Source of the DNA: Woeseia sp.
GTDB taxonomy: Bacteria > Pseudomonadota > Gammaproteobacteria > Steroidobacterales > Woeseiaceae
NCBI GenBank assembly: GCA_021773015.1
Contig: JAJFKW010000001.1
Coordinates: forward strand, 3,207,305 to 3,271,304
DNA: 64,000 nucleotides
Direction: 5' to 3'
How positions within the stretch are numbered: position 1 is the first letter of the stretch; each line of letters begins with the position of its first letter. The notes below the pieces were generated by a model. That model made no database searches. It was not told where the DNA came from and saw nothing but the letters and a program-made list of their open reading frames with translations. Positions 53,754-63,252 of the stretch are shown here, piece after piece. The position numbers were made by a program, and so were the translations under genes.

Positions 53754-54145
53754 CTCGCGCTAGGTGCGAAACTGTCTGGCGCGTGAAACGCAACGCTTAT
53801 CCGGTCCATATTAGAAGCGGGCTGACCACTCCCTCAGATTCGAACTAAATACCTGCCGGGTGAGTCAGATCCATACCTAGGTAGGGTGGCGCCGACGGGT
53901 GAGGTATCTGGTGTGCGAAACGATTTGCGATGTTTGGTCAGCACCGAGCGGCACGAATCCGCTAAGGCGCGATGCCTCCGTACTTGCAGCGGTGAGCGCT
54001 GGATGTTGAAGATTTCGCTACTTCAAGCAAACTAAATATTTGTTAAATCGAAGATTATCGCGAATCCGATAGCGGAAACCCCTAGGTCGCTCGTCTTATG
54101 CAGTGATTCTGCAAAAGGTTCGTCTGGTTTGAGAGGAACGGGCAC
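53754..54145. promoter_or_regulatory. Intergenic control region of the ECF-FecR-receptor operon
   Basis: This gene-free 392-bp stretch contains the perfect palindrome TACCTAGGTA at 53874-53883, the inverted repeat TTGAAG/CTTCAA at 54006-54026, and an AT-rich stretch near 54030-54060. The palindrome repeats a motif also seen at 20178-20187. The -35/-10 pair recognised by the ECF factor cannot be assigned by eye. Confidence 0.35.
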
Positions 54146-54721
54146 ATGGCTGATGACCAAAAAATTGCGAAAATTTTCCTGTCCATACGTTCGGGGCTTG
54201 CACGTGCGGTAATGGGAATTGTGCCACCCAGGGATGTCGAAGATGTTGTGCAGGAGTCGTATGTACGGGTCTGCCAGGCAGAGAAAAAAGGTGCCATTCG
54301 CGACCCCAGGTCGTTTCTATATAGGACGGTCCGTAATTTGGCGCTCGATCAAGTAAAAAGTGCCCAATCACGCTTAGTAATTAGTGTTGAAGACGATCGA
54401 GCGGCGGGTTACGAAGATGAGCAGCGAAATGCAGATGAAACAGTGCAGCAGGTTTCATCTCACGAGGAGTTCGCAATTTTTTGCGAGGCAGTGAGATGCC
54501 TGCCTGTTCAATGTCGACGGGCGTTTGTACTAAAGAAAGTTTACGGCTATACGCAGAAGGAGATTGCGTGCGAATTAGGACTAAGTGAGAGCACGGTGGA
54601 AAAACATATCGCACAAGGCGTTAAGCGTTGCACGCTGTTCATAATGGACCATGACAAGAGCGGCGCTGATATCGGGCGCCGGTCAACGTTGACCAACGCA
54701 CGACAAGGAAGTCGCTCATGA
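54146..54721 (+). CDS. ECF-type RNA polymerase sigma factor (FecI-like)
   Basis: A 191-residue sigma factor with regions 2 and 4. Region 2: DVEDVVQESYVRV and DPRSFLYRTVRNLALDQ. Region 4: LPVQCRRAFVLKKVYGYTQK, then a helix-turn-helix ELGLSESTVEKHIAQG. GAGAGGA precedes the ATG. It overlaps fecR by four bases (ATGA), which couples translation. With FecR and an STN-type TonB receptor it forms a cell-surface signalling system: ligand at the receptor releases the sigma factor through FecR. Confidence 0.95.
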   Translation: MADDQKIAKIFLSIRSGLARAVMGIVPPRDVEDVVQESYVRVCQAEKKGAIRDPRSFLYRTVRNLALDQVKSAQSRLVISVEDDRAAGYEDEQRNADETVQQVSSHEEFAIFCEAVRCLPVQCRRAFVLKKVYGYTQKEIACELGLSESTVEKHIAQGVKRCTLFIMDHDKSGADIGRRSTLTNARQGSRS

Positions 54722-55761
54722 GTAATGTTCACGAATTGCCAGTGTCTTCAACGGTATTTGATGAAGCAAGCGCTTGGATAGCGAGGCTTGACAACGGATT
54801 ATCCACTGCACAGGCGGAAGCGTTACGACAATGGTTGATAGCGAGTCCGAAGCACAAAGAGGTTCTATTCGAGATGGCTGCGCTATGGGACAGAATGGAG
54901 GGCTTATCGCGCCTTTCGGATATCTGTCCACACTCCGTAAACCAGTCAAACAGGTATCGCTGGTTTCTGCCAGCTGCGAGTCTGCTGATAGTCATATTGG
55001 GGGGAATGTGGGGCACTTATCACGCGTACTACTCAGATTCGCAGATCGAACGCCCCGTTGCCGAAGTAAGGAATCCAGTAGATTTTTACGAAACGGCCAT
55101 CGGAGAGCAATCGACGATCCATCTGCCAGACGGCTCGCAGCTTGTACTCAATACGAATACGCGAGTGCAGGTCAAATTCACTGATCGATACCGTTTATTG
55201 AAGCTGGACCGCGGGGAACTGCATGTTGTGGTTGCCCCGGATGAATTCCGACCACTGAGCGTTATTGCTGGCGATAGGATAATTCAGGCCATTGGAACCG
55301 CATTTAATATCGAAATCAGGGAAGATCATGAGATTGAATTGGTCGTAACAGACGGAAAAGTGCTGATTGGGATATATGAGGGACATCAACCAGGTGGTGG
55401 TCATTCAGTTCCCGTGATTTTGCCGCCGTCTTCGATGACTGTTTCGGCGGGTGAGGAGACTGTGCTTACCTCCGCAGAATACGAGTTGGATACGATCGAG
55501 ACAGACGAAATTGCCGTCAAATTGTCGTGGCGCGAAGGAAATCTAATTTTTCGCGGCGAGACATTAGAAGATGCGGTCGCGGAGATAGGGCGATATACCG
55601 CAGTCGAGTTTGTCATCCTCGACGAGGAGTCAAAAAATGTTCGAGTCGCAGGTATGTTCAAGGCTGGAGACGTCAATGGGTTGCTTGTCGCGCTAGAGAA
55701 GAATTTCAATGTGACTAATCGGCGTATCGGCGACAAACAAATTTTGTTGAGAGGCCGATAG
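54718..55761 (+). CDS. FecR-family anti-sigma/sigma regulator
   Basis: A 347-residue inner-membrane regulator. The cytoplasmic DUF4880 part (EASAWIARLDNGLSTAQAEA, WLIASPKHKE) binds the sigma factor. One membrane helix lies near residues 84-102. The periplasmic FecR domain (STIHLPDGSQLVLNTNTRV, LDRGELHVVV, GTAFNIEI) follows, then a C-terminal STN-like half (LIFRGETLEDAVAEIGRYT, VTNRRIGDKQILLRGR). It receives the signal from the receptor's STN domain. It overlaps the sigma gene and sits 44 bases before the receptor gene. Confidence 0.95.
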   Translation: MSNVHELPVSSTVFDEASAWIARLDNGLSTAQAEALRQWLIASPKHKEVLFEMAALWDRMEGLSRLSDICPHSVNQSNRYRWFLPAASLLIVILGGMWGTYHAYYSDSQIERPVAEVRNPVDFYETAIGEQSTIHLPDGSQLVLNTNTRVQVKFTDRYRLLKLDRGELHVVVAPDEFRPLSVIAGDRIIQAIGTAFNIEIREDHEIELVVTDGKVLIGIYEGHQPGGGHSVPVILPPSSMTVSAGEETVLTSAEYELDTIETDEIAVKLSWREGNLIFRGETLEDAVAEIGRYTAVEFVILDEESKNVRVAGMFKAGDVNGLLVALEKNFNVTNRRIGDKQILLRGR

Positions 55762-55805
55762 TAATAGAAAAGAATTAGTTCTATATAATCAAAAAGTATT
55801 TCCCG

Positions 55806-58800
55806 ATGTCGTTGTCTATATGGCGGAAAAAAATTACTGGATCGTCTAGTACTCAAGCGACTCATGTAGTCGTTGCCGAGAAAAAAGATTCGGTGTTTTT
55901 CCGATGTTTTCTTATTGGCTGCCTGTTTGTCGTGCCAGGTTACTTACTGGCGGACAGCCGAACAGATAACGGCGTGCATCAATTCGATATTCCCCGGCAA
56001 CGAGCGGATCTGTCGCTCACACAATTTGCAGAACAGGCAGACCTAACTCTAATTTTTCCGTTTGAAAACACGCGAGATAGGACCGCCAACCGGCTAGTCG
56101 GTGAGTATTCCCTTGCAGAGGCAATTGACAAGCTTCTTGCAGGGACTGGCCTAAAGCCGGAGTTCAGCGTCGAGAAAGTTTTGACGATAACTACAGACGT
56201 TAAGTCGATGTCCGGGGGGAGAACGATGAACAAAGCCAAGAAAGCGGGATTCGCGGCGCTATTGTCAGCCGTATTTGTTAGTTCAGGTGCTGGTGCCCAA
56301 GAGGAAGCTGAAAACGATGGGGCCGATGTACTCGAGGAAGTCGTGGTTACAGGTTCGAGAATTCGCAGGGCCGGATTCGATACCTTGCAGCCAGCAGTGC
56401 AAATCGACTCCGATTTTCTGGAAACGCGCGGGTTCATAAATGTCGCCGATGCGCTAAATGAAGTGCCGACGTTTGGTCCACCGGGCGCTGGCCCTGTTGG
56501 CCAAGGCAACGGTACGGCTGTCGGCCAGAATTTTGTTAATGCGTTTAGTTTGGGTTCGCAGCGCACATTGGTTCTGATAAATGGCCGGCGAGTTGTATCG
56601 CAAAATTCACCGGGAACAACCGGAATCACGTCCGGCCAGCAAGTTGACCTCAATATCGTTCCGACGGCTCTGATTGAGAGAGTCGAAACAATATTCAATG
56701 GAGGTGCGCCGATCTACGGTGCCGACGCGGTAGCGGCAACTGTCAATATTATTCTCAAAGACAATTTCGAAGGGGCGCAATTCGATGCTCAATACGGAAT
56801 TGCTGACGAGGGTGATGCAGATAACTATCTCTTTCGCGGCCTCTTCGGTGGAAATTTCGACTCCGGCCGTGGCAATGCCGTTCTGTCTGTCGAATATGCC
56901 AGGCAAGAAGGCGTGTTGCCCGGTGATCGGACCATTGGCCGCCGCGACATCAATTTTCAGGACAATCCGGACCCCAACGGTCCCAATCAGATCATTGCCG
57001 ATAACTCAGAGATGGTTTGGCAAGTTCCACTGACGGGTGTCCCCTTGCTGAATCCTGGCTTTTGGGACGTGCCCGTCGGCGGGACAAACGGGTTTGTGGA
57101 TGCAAATGGCAACGGGCTGATTTTCGAGACCGATGGCCAGTCTTTGATTTCCGCAACATCCGACATAATCGGCACCCCGTGGAACATCGTGTTTGGCACG
57201 GACCCCGGCGGATTTGATAATCCATATGTTATCGCGCTCGGCCGCACCAATACGCTATTGACGCCAAGTGAACGTTGGGCCGCAACGGCAATTGGTCACT
57301 ATGACATCACAGACAATGTTCAGGCCTTCTCCGAATTCCTGTTCTCACGCACCGAGTCGGTAGACCGCGTCAATCAGCCGCCCTGGGGTGGTGGATTTTT
57401 CGCTCCCGGTGCATCATCGGCAATCATGGTGCCGCTCACTAACCCGTACGTTAGTGCGAACGTTGCTGGAACCATTCGAACGCAACTTGAGGCGAGAGAC
57501 CTAGACGGCGATGGATTGCCAGACGGTGACGCAAATCTTCTCGATCTTGATCGGGACGGCATTGCAGAAACGCCCGGCTTTTTCCTCACGCGTCAAAATG
57601 GGGATATCGTCGGAGACAATCCCAATTTCCGAGATCAGAACGTTTTTCGGGTCGTTGCGGGCCTAAAAGGCGACTTCGAGTTAGCCGGTAGGTCCTGGGA
57701 GTGGGAAGCTTCCTACAATTTCGGACAAACTGATGCAGATTCGCGAGTAACTACGTTGAATCCAACCCGCTATCCGCTTGCGCTCGACGCGGTAATCGAT
57801 CCGGCGAACGGCGAGATTGTCTGTCGGTCAACGCGTGACGGAATCGTTCAACCTGGTGGCACCATCCTTTCGCAACCGACTATTATTGACGATGTCGCCA
57901 ATTGCGTGCCGATTAATCCACTAGGGTTTGGCAATTTTAGCGAGGAAGTCCGGGACTATTTAGTGCAGGAGCAATTTCGTAGAACAAAGATTCGTCAGCA
58001 GGTATTCGAGCTAACCGCGAGTGGTGATCTGTTCGATTTGCCGAGCGGAACTGTGCAAATTGCCGGTGGTGTGACGCACCGAAAAGAGGAGGCGGGTTTC
58101 TTCTCAGATCTGGCGAGTGAAACCGGTATCGAGCCACTTTTTGAGCAGGCTGTGCTGACGACTGAAGGTGAGTACGATACAAATGAATACTACGTTGAAG
58201 CACTTATTCCGGTATTTCAAGACGGCAGTCGTTGGGACATCCCAGGCGTGTCGTCGCTAACTTTGGACGGTGCGGTACGCTTTGTTGATAACAGCGTGGC
58301 TGGATCGGATACCACATGGACAGCTGGCGCCAGGTTGCGCTTCGACTTACCCTGGTTTGAAGACGGTCTAATGATCCGCGGAAACGTGACGCAGGCAATT
58401 CGATCACCCTCGATCACCGAATTTTTCTTACCGGAATCTCCGGCAACAGATCGCGGTAACGACCCTTGTGACGAGGAATTCGTCGATACCGGAATCAACC
58501 CAGCGGCTCGTCGGGCCAACTGTCAGGCGGAACTCACTGCCGCACAAGCTGCTGCCGATCCGACAGCGCCAATTCAGACTGTGACTCTGGATAACTTCAT
58601 GTCGACTGTCGTGAACGCATCGGGACCTGGTATTGTTTCAGGAAGCACAGCACTCGACAATGAAATCAGTGATTCATGGACTGTGGGAATTGTATTTACG
58701 CCGCCGCAAATACAAGGGCTGAGACTATCGGCGGACTGGACGCAGATCGAAATCGACGATGCGATCGTAAATGTGAGTTTGAACACGATATTCGCCGCCT

Positions 58801-59429
58801 GCTATGACGATCCGAGTTCTCCGGCTGATGTTTGTGGGCGGGTTGCGCGCGATCCGAATACATTCCAGGTGGCGAATTTTCAGGGAGGATTCTTGAATGC
58901 CGCTGAGCGGGACTTTGAGGGATTGGTCGTCAACATTGACTACAGCACGGATGCTGCTGACTTACCGTTCTTGTCAAATATTCCGGGCACAGTGTCGTTT
59001 GCCTCCTCATACTTGCACACGAGCTTTCAGGGAAGTGCAGTAACAGGTGTGACGCCGCAGGACGAAACGGGCGAACGTGGATTCGAGCAAAACATGTGGC
59101 AGGGCAACCTTGGATATCAACGTGAACGTCTGGGTTTCTTCTGGCAAACACGTTGGTTGGGAGAGGGCAACGCCGACAATGCGGGCGGACCGAACCAATT
59201 TAGTACTCGAACTTACGACAATCTGGTTATCAATAACTTCACGACCACATACCAGCTATCTGAGAAAATCAGTTTACGTCTCGTCGTCAACAACGTATTC
59301 GACGAATTTCCCAGTGATTCGCGGATCGCGTTCTCTGGCGACACTTCGACAACTGGTGGTGGTAACGCCAATTTCTTTGACGACCCTGTCGGACGCCGGT
59401 ATCTGTTTGCGGTAAGCGCTAAGTTCTGA
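55806..59429 (+). CDS. TonB-dependent receptor with STN domain and an internal second signal peptide
   Basis: A 1207-residue outer-membrane transporter. Signal-like region at about 30-50, STN domain at about 60-135 (LSLTQFAEQADLTLIFPFEN, LLAGTGLKPEFSV). Then at M141 a second good signal peptide appears, MNKAKKAGFAALLSAVFVSS ending GAGAQE, preceded by GGGGGGAGAACG at 56213-56225. The TonB box is near EEVVVTGSRI, the plug at about 180-310 and the barrel to the C-terminal F. No SusD-type gene follows. It probably signals to FecR and imports an unknown ligand. Confidence 0.92.
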   Translation: MSLSIWRKKITGSSSTQATHVVVAEKKDSVFFRCFLIGCLFVVPGYLLADSRTDNGVHQFDIPRQRADLSLTQFAEQADLTLIFPFENTRDRTANRLVGEYSLAEAIDKLLAGTGLKPEFSVEKVLTITTDVKSMSGGRTMNKAKKAGFAALLSAVFVSSGAGAQEEAENDGADVLEEVVVTGSRIRRAGFDTLQPAVQIDSDFLETRGFINVADALNEVPTFGPPGAGPVGQGNGTAVGQNFVNAFSLGSQRTLVLINGRRVVSQNSPGTTGITSGQQVDLNIVPTALIERVETIFNGGAPIYGADAVAATVNIILKDNFEGAQFDAQYGIADEGDADNYLFRGLFGGNFDSGRGNAVLSVEYARQEGVLPGDRTIGRRDINFQDNPDPNGPNQIIADNSEMVWQVPLTGVPLLNPGFWDVPVGGTNGFVDANGNGLIFETDGQSLISATSDIIGTPWNIVFGTDPGGFDNPYVIALGRTNTLLTPSERWAATAIGHYDITDNVQAFSEFLFSRTESVDRVNQPPWGGGFFAPGASSAIMVPLTNPYVSANVAGTIRTQLEARDLDGDGLPDGDANLLDLDRDGIAETPGFFLTRQNGDIVGDNPNFRDQNVFRVVAGLKGDFELAGRSWEWEASYNFGQTDADSRVTTLNPTRYPLALDAVIDPANGEIVCRSTRDGIVQPGGTILSQPTIIDDVANCVPINPLGFGNFSEEVRDYLVQEQFRRTKIRQQVFELTASGDLFDLPSGTVQIAGGVTHRKEEAGFFSDLASETGIEPLFEQAVLTTEGEYDTNEYYVEALIPVFQDGSRWDIPGVSSLTLDGAVRFVDNSVAGSDTTWTAGARLRFDLPWFEDGLMIRGNVTQAIRSPSITEFFLPESPATDRGNDPCDEEFVDTGINPAARRANCQAELTAAQAAADPTAPIQTVTLDNFMSTVVNASGPGIVSGSTALDNEISDSWTVGIVFTPPQIQGLRLSADWTQIEIDDAIVNVSLNTIFAACYDDPSSPADVCGRVARDPNTFQVANFQGGFLNAAERDFEGLVVNIDYSTDAADLPFLSNIPGTVSFASSYLHTSFQGSAVTGVTPQDETGERGFEQNMWQGNLGYQRERLGFFWQTRWLGEGNADNAGGPNQFSTRTYDNLVINNFTTTYQLSEKISLRLVVNNVFDEFPSDSRIAFSGDTSTTGGGNANFFDDPVGRRYLFAVSAKF
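56213..56228 (+). promoter_or_regulatory. Internal ribosome binding site and ATG inside the receptor gene
   Basis: A strong purine-rich sequence (CGGGGGGAGAACG) lies just before an in-frame ATG at 56226 whose product starts with a complete signal peptide. Translation from here would give a receptor without the STN domain. Confidence 0.55.
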
Positions 59430-59453
59430 AGTTGAGATTTCGTTGTAGCTTCG

Positions 59454-59488
59454 GCCTGCCCGAGATGTTCTCGGGCAGGCTTTTTCTT
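59454..59488 (+). terminator. Strong intrinsic terminator after the TonB receptor
   Basis: A perfect 12-base stem (GCCTGCCCGAGA / TCTCGGGCAGGC) around a TGT loop is followed by TTTTTCTT. It ends the sigma-FecR-receptor transcript 25 bases after the receptor stop codon and separates the amidase gene. Confidence 0.95.
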
Positions 59489-59563
59489 GCAAAACGTCTG
59501 ATCTGCACATAGCGTTGCAGGTCAATTTTCAAGATTGTCGTAAATTATGTTGGGACGCGCATT

Positions 59564-61171
59564 GTGACATTCATTTTTGGCAGATCCGCGGAGCATAATA
59601 AGGGCTATCAGGTCTGTGCTGTGCTGGCCTGCGCGACGATAAGCACCGGGTTGCACGCTTGCTCTCAGCGAGAAGCGGTCGAAACGAATATCTCGCGCTA
59701 CGACCCGCTAATGTCCACTGTTGCGTCAATTCAAAGTGGGCTGAAAGACGATTCATTTACTTGCCATCAGGTCATAGCAAAGCACCTCGCACGCATCGAG
59801 AAGTACGACAAAAGCTCTGGGCTTAACGCAATATCCGTCATAAATTCGCACGCGCTGGAGCGAGCCGCAGAGATTGACTCAAAAATTGCCATCGGCGAAC
59901 AAATTGGACCATTGGCTTGTGTGCCAATCGTCGTCAAGGATAATTTCGATACTCATGACTTACCAACGACGGCCGGGTCGCTCGCATTACGCGACAGTTA
60001 TCCGCCGGACGACGCTTTTCAAGTTAGCCAGTTACGGCAAGCTGGTGCGATCGTCATCGCAAAGTCCAATATGGCCGAGTGGGCGTTTAGCCCTAGACAA
60101 ACAGTAAGTTCCACGCATGGTACGACAGCGAATGCATACCAGTTAGACCGCACACCGGCGGGCTCTTCCGGTGGTTCTGCATCGGCGGTTGCAGCCGGAT
60201 TCGCGGTTGCGGCCTTAGGTTCGGACACCGGTAATTCGATACGTGGTCCATCTTCACATTTGTCACTCTTCGGAATTCGTTCAACGCTTGGATTGACAAG
60301 TCGTGACGGGGTGATTCCGTTGGCGCTGGATCGAGACATTGCCGGTCCGATGGCGCGTAATGTGGAGGATGCCGCAATACTATTTTCGGTTGTCGCCGGA
60401 TACGATGCTGCGGATCCGGTTACCGAGTTAGGTCGCGATTTTGGGGAGCGAGACTACACAGACTACTTACATAAAGATGGCCTGAGCGGTGCTAGAGTAG
60501 GCGTGCTCCGATATCTTGCTAAGGCCGACGAGGCTGATGCTGAGGTGCTGATGCTCTTTGGAAACGCCATTACCGATCTCAAACTCGCTGGTGCAACAGT
60601 TGTCGATCCGTTAACAGTCGGCAACATCGACCGACACGTCAAGGATGGATACTACTGTCCTACATTCCGCGCTGATATGGCCGAGTATTTCGGAAGCTTG
60701 GGCGAAGCTGCGCCCTACAACGATGTACTGAATCTGCTTGAAGATGACCTGGTACCCAAAGAACTAGAAGATACATTCAGGTATTTTGCGCGTGGCCCGT
60801 TAGATCGCTCTTACGAAGCAGAGTGCCCGTTTTATCTCGACCATCCGGGCAGACGTGCGTTCCTTGACGACGTTGTCGCTGCTATGAACAGTGAGAACAT
60901 AGACGTAATAATTTACCCAACGTGGGCGTACCCGCCGGCTTCGTTGGACAACGCGCGCGAAGATTATAGGGGCGACAATTCACAACTTATTGCACCGACA
61001 ACGGGTATGCCCGCGGCGACAGTACCCATGGGGTTTACGAAATCCGGACTCCCCATCGGTTTACAGATACTCGCTCGGCCATATGGGGAAGATGTCATTT
61101 TTCGTATGGCGTACGCGTACGAACAAAAGACCGGCCACCGCCGGCAACCGAAGCTATTTCCTAATCTTTAG
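59564..61171 (+). CDS. Amidase-signature family hydrolase, predicted lipoprotein
   Basis: A 535-residue amidase, GTG start. An N-terminal hydrophobic segment with Cys33 (STGLHACSQ) suggests export and a lipoprotein anchor. The catalytic triad is K125 (VVKDNFD), cis-Ser S202 (PAGSSGGSAS) and nucleophile S225 in GSDTGNSIRG. The usual TGGS is TGNS here, so the oxyanion loop is altered. It would hydrolyse an amide, perhaps a peptide or aryl amide taken up with the neighbouring receptor's ligand; the substrate is unknown. A terminator before it means it has its own promoter. Confidence 0.92.
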   Translation: MTFIFGRSAEHNKGYQVCAVLACATISTGLHACSQREAVETNISRYDPLMSTVASIQSGLKDDSFTCHQVIAKHLARIEKYDKSSGLNAISVINSHALERAAEIDSKIAIGEQIGPLACVPIVVKDNFDTHDLPTTAGSLALRDSYPPDDAFQVSQLRQAGAIVIAKSNMAEWAFSPRQTVSSTHGTTANAYQLDRTPAGSSGGSASAVAAGFAVAALGSDTGNSIRGPSSHLSLFGIRSTLGLTSRDGVIPLALDRDIAGPMARNVEDAAILFSVVAGYDAADPVTELGRDFGERDYTDYLHKDGLSGARVGVLRYLAKADEADAEVLMLFGNAITDLKLAGATVVDPLTVGNIDRHVKDGYYCPTFRADMAEYFGSLGEAAPYNDVLNLLEDDLVPKELEDTFRYFARGPLDRSYEAECPFYLDHPGRRAFLDDVVAAMNSENIDVIIYPTWAYPPASLDNAREDYRGDNSQLIAPTTGMPAATVPMGFTKSGLPIGLQILARPYGEDVIFRMAYAYEQKTGHRRQPKLFPNL

Positions 61172-61599
61172 ACACGGTTTAATCGATAATCTCAATTGTT
61201 TTACGGGCCTATAGCGGGCTGAAATTCGAAATTTCGTCGACGGTAGACGAAATATCCTTTCCGAGCGGAAATTCTGCGTTGGGACAAAGCGCAGGCAAAC
61301 GGCAGTGACACGCTAGTTACACCAGAAATCGCATAAACGGTTTCAAGTGCGTCAACCTGTCAAATCTGGCGCGACAACCCACGTTCGTTCACCGTAACCA
61401 TTAACGCCAGCGATGTCGTGTCCCCGTCTCGACTATCGTTGGGTGACTTTTCCCCATCCTCCTGTATTCGTTGAGAAATAGCCGGTTTACTCAACTAGAT
61501 CAGATAATCCTAAGCAATTAATCAACAATCCCTCAAGCGGCGCTCTGCCGATCTGCCGAAACTTTGTCCTGCGGTAAAGAAAACAACAAGGGGCGGATT
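61172..61599. other. Intergenic region with an 8-bp perfect hairpin
   Basis: ATTTCGTC (61231-61238) and GACGAAAT (61246-61253) form a hairpin with a seven-base loop, about 60 bases after the amidase stop. It has only a weak T tract after it and may be a poor terminator. The rest up to the start at 61600 holds promoter elements only. Confidence 0.45.
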
Positions 61600-62340
61600 A
61601 TGCATATCAGATCTTTAGTGGCAGTTCTATTTGGTCTTCTAATTAGTGGCACTTCAATCGCCGGCGAGAATGTGAACTTTTCGATTTCTCCTCGTGCTTA
61701 TTTTACCTATATCGACAGCAGCGACTTTGCCGAAGTAACGCCGGTAACGTTGGGTGGTTTGTCGATAACGATAGGTCCTGCAGCTGGAAGTTGGGATCTC
61801 ACCGTGAGCGGTCTTGTCGGCAGCGGCGACAGCGGGTTTACCGAACTCGCGGAGGATGCCTTCGGTGGGCAAGAAGGGCAATTTGAAATAGACCGCGTCG
61901 ACTATGAAGCGCTCTGGCGTTATCGGTTCAAGGATAGTCCGGTATACATCGGCTTTGGCGCACGATTCATTGATATTGAAGAAGAGTTTATCGGTGAGTT
62001 CAGTGGCCCAGTTGAGTTTCAGACGACGGAGATTGTTCTGGGCGAGTTTGCCGTTGGCCTATCGGGGCAAGTTTCGGAAGGTAGTCGACATTCGCTGTTC
62101 AGCAATTTAGTCGTCGGAATCGGCTCATTCGAATCTGATCTGATGGAAGTTGGTGAGCCCGACGATTCAGATGACGGCGCTACGTTCTTGTTCGATGCAA
62201 ATCTTGGCTACCAATACGTCATGAATCAGACATCGAGTATCAGCGCCAGATATCGCGTCATCGCGGTGCAGACGGCCGGATTTGAGGACGAACTGACCGT
62301 CGTCCATGGCCCTGAAATAGCCCTGACTTTTCGATTCTAG
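61600..62340 (+). CDS. Outer-membrane beta-barrel-like protein
   Basis: A 246-residue secreted protein. The ATG at 61600 follows AAGGGG and opens a signal peptide (HIRSLVAVLFGLLISGTSIA). The body alternates short strands with turns rich in Gly, Ser and Asp, and ends DELTVVHGPEIALTFRF with a terminal Phe, the BamA signal. This matches a small barrel of perhaps eight to twelve strands. No family recognised. The next gene, of the caspase family, follows after 41 bases. Confidence 0.75.
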   Translation: MHIRSLVAVLFGLLISGTSIAGENVNFSISPRAYFTYIDSSDFAEVTPVTLGGLSITIGPAAGSWDLTVSGLVGSGDSGFTELAEDAFGGQEGQFEIDRVDYEALWRYRFKDSPVYIGFGARFIDIEEEFIGEFSGPVEFQTTEIVLGEFAVGLSGQVSEGSRHSLFSNLVVGIGSFESDLMEVGEPDDSDDGATFLFDANLGYQYVMNQTSSISARYRVIAVQTAGFEDELTVVHGPEIALTFRF

Positions 62341-62381
62341 TCACACGCTTACCAATGCAAACATATGAGGATAGCGAAGCC

Positions 62382-63236
62382 ATGAGAACACACGGCACGC
62401 AAAATTGGACGGCTCGGAAACTCGTTCCTGTACTCGCTGGCGCTTTGATGAGTGCGCCGCTGATGAGTGAAGCGGCAGATCGCGTTGCAATTGTCCTGGG
62501 CAATGGCAACTACGTAAACACATCAACATTACCGAATCCTGCCAACGACGCAGCGAGGATTTCCGCGAAACTGAAGAAACTAGGGTTCCAAGTGGAAACT
62601 TTGATTGATGCTTCAAGGGAAGACCTTGAGCAGCTTCAAATGAATGCTGGTCGACTATTGGCTAAAGCTGATGTCGGTTTGTTTTTCTATGCAGGTCATG
62701 GGCTACAAATTGACGGCGAAAATTACATGGTGCCAGTCGATGCAACATTTGCAGATCCCGACAATGTTGCGCAGCAGCTAGTGAGTATGACCCGTTTCCT
62801 GTCGGAAATGGAGAAGCACGCAGACACCAATATCATTTTCCTCGACGCCTGCCGAAACAACCCATTTGCTGATGCTATAGAAACGCAACTTTCAATTGGG
62901 CGGTCGATGTCCGCAGATGGCCAAACGGAGATTCGCGATATAGGCAAGGGATTGGCTGAAATGAAGGCGAGTGCCGGCACCTTGATTGCCTATGCGACGC
63001 AACCGGGAAATGTGGCCGAAGATGGCACTGGCAGCAATAGCCCATTCACTAGCGGAATTCTGCAGAACATTAGCAAACCAGGTGTGGAGATTCGGGAAAT
63101 TCTGACACAAGTACGTGTGTCAGTTCTGAACCAGACAAATCAGCGGCAAATTCCTTGGGATCACTCATCGCTTACCGAAGAGTTCTATTTTATCGAGCCC
63201 GTGCGTTCGCGCGACATTCCGATTCCACCGCCATAA
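62382..63236 (+). CDS. Secreted caspase-family (C14) peptidase-like protein
   Basis: A 284-residue protein with a signal peptide (LVPVLAGALMSAPLMSEA). The ATG at 62382 is chosen because GAGG lies upstream; the frame extends back to 62355. The p20-like domain has VAIVLGNGNYVN, the catalytic His in FFYAGHGLQ (H106) and Cys in IIFLDACRNNPF (C157). C14 proteins cut after basic or acidic residues; the target here is unknown. It is in an operon-like run with an OmpA protein (16 bases). Confidence 0.9.
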   Translation: MRTHGTQNWTARKLVPVLAGALMSAPLMSEAADRVAIVLGNGNYVNTSTLPNPANDAARISAKLKKLGFQVETLIDASREDLEQLQMNAGRLLAKADVGLFFYAGHGLQIDGENYMVPVDATFADPDNVAQQLVSMTRFLSEMEKHADTNIIFLDACRNNPFADAIETQLSIGRSMSADGQTEIRDIGKGLAEMKASAGTLIAYATQPGNVAEDGTGSNSPFTSGILQNISKPGVEIREILTQVRVSVLNQTNQRQIPWDHSSLTEEFYFIEPVRSRDIPIPPP

Positions 63237-63252
63237 AGATTCGAGAACCGTC

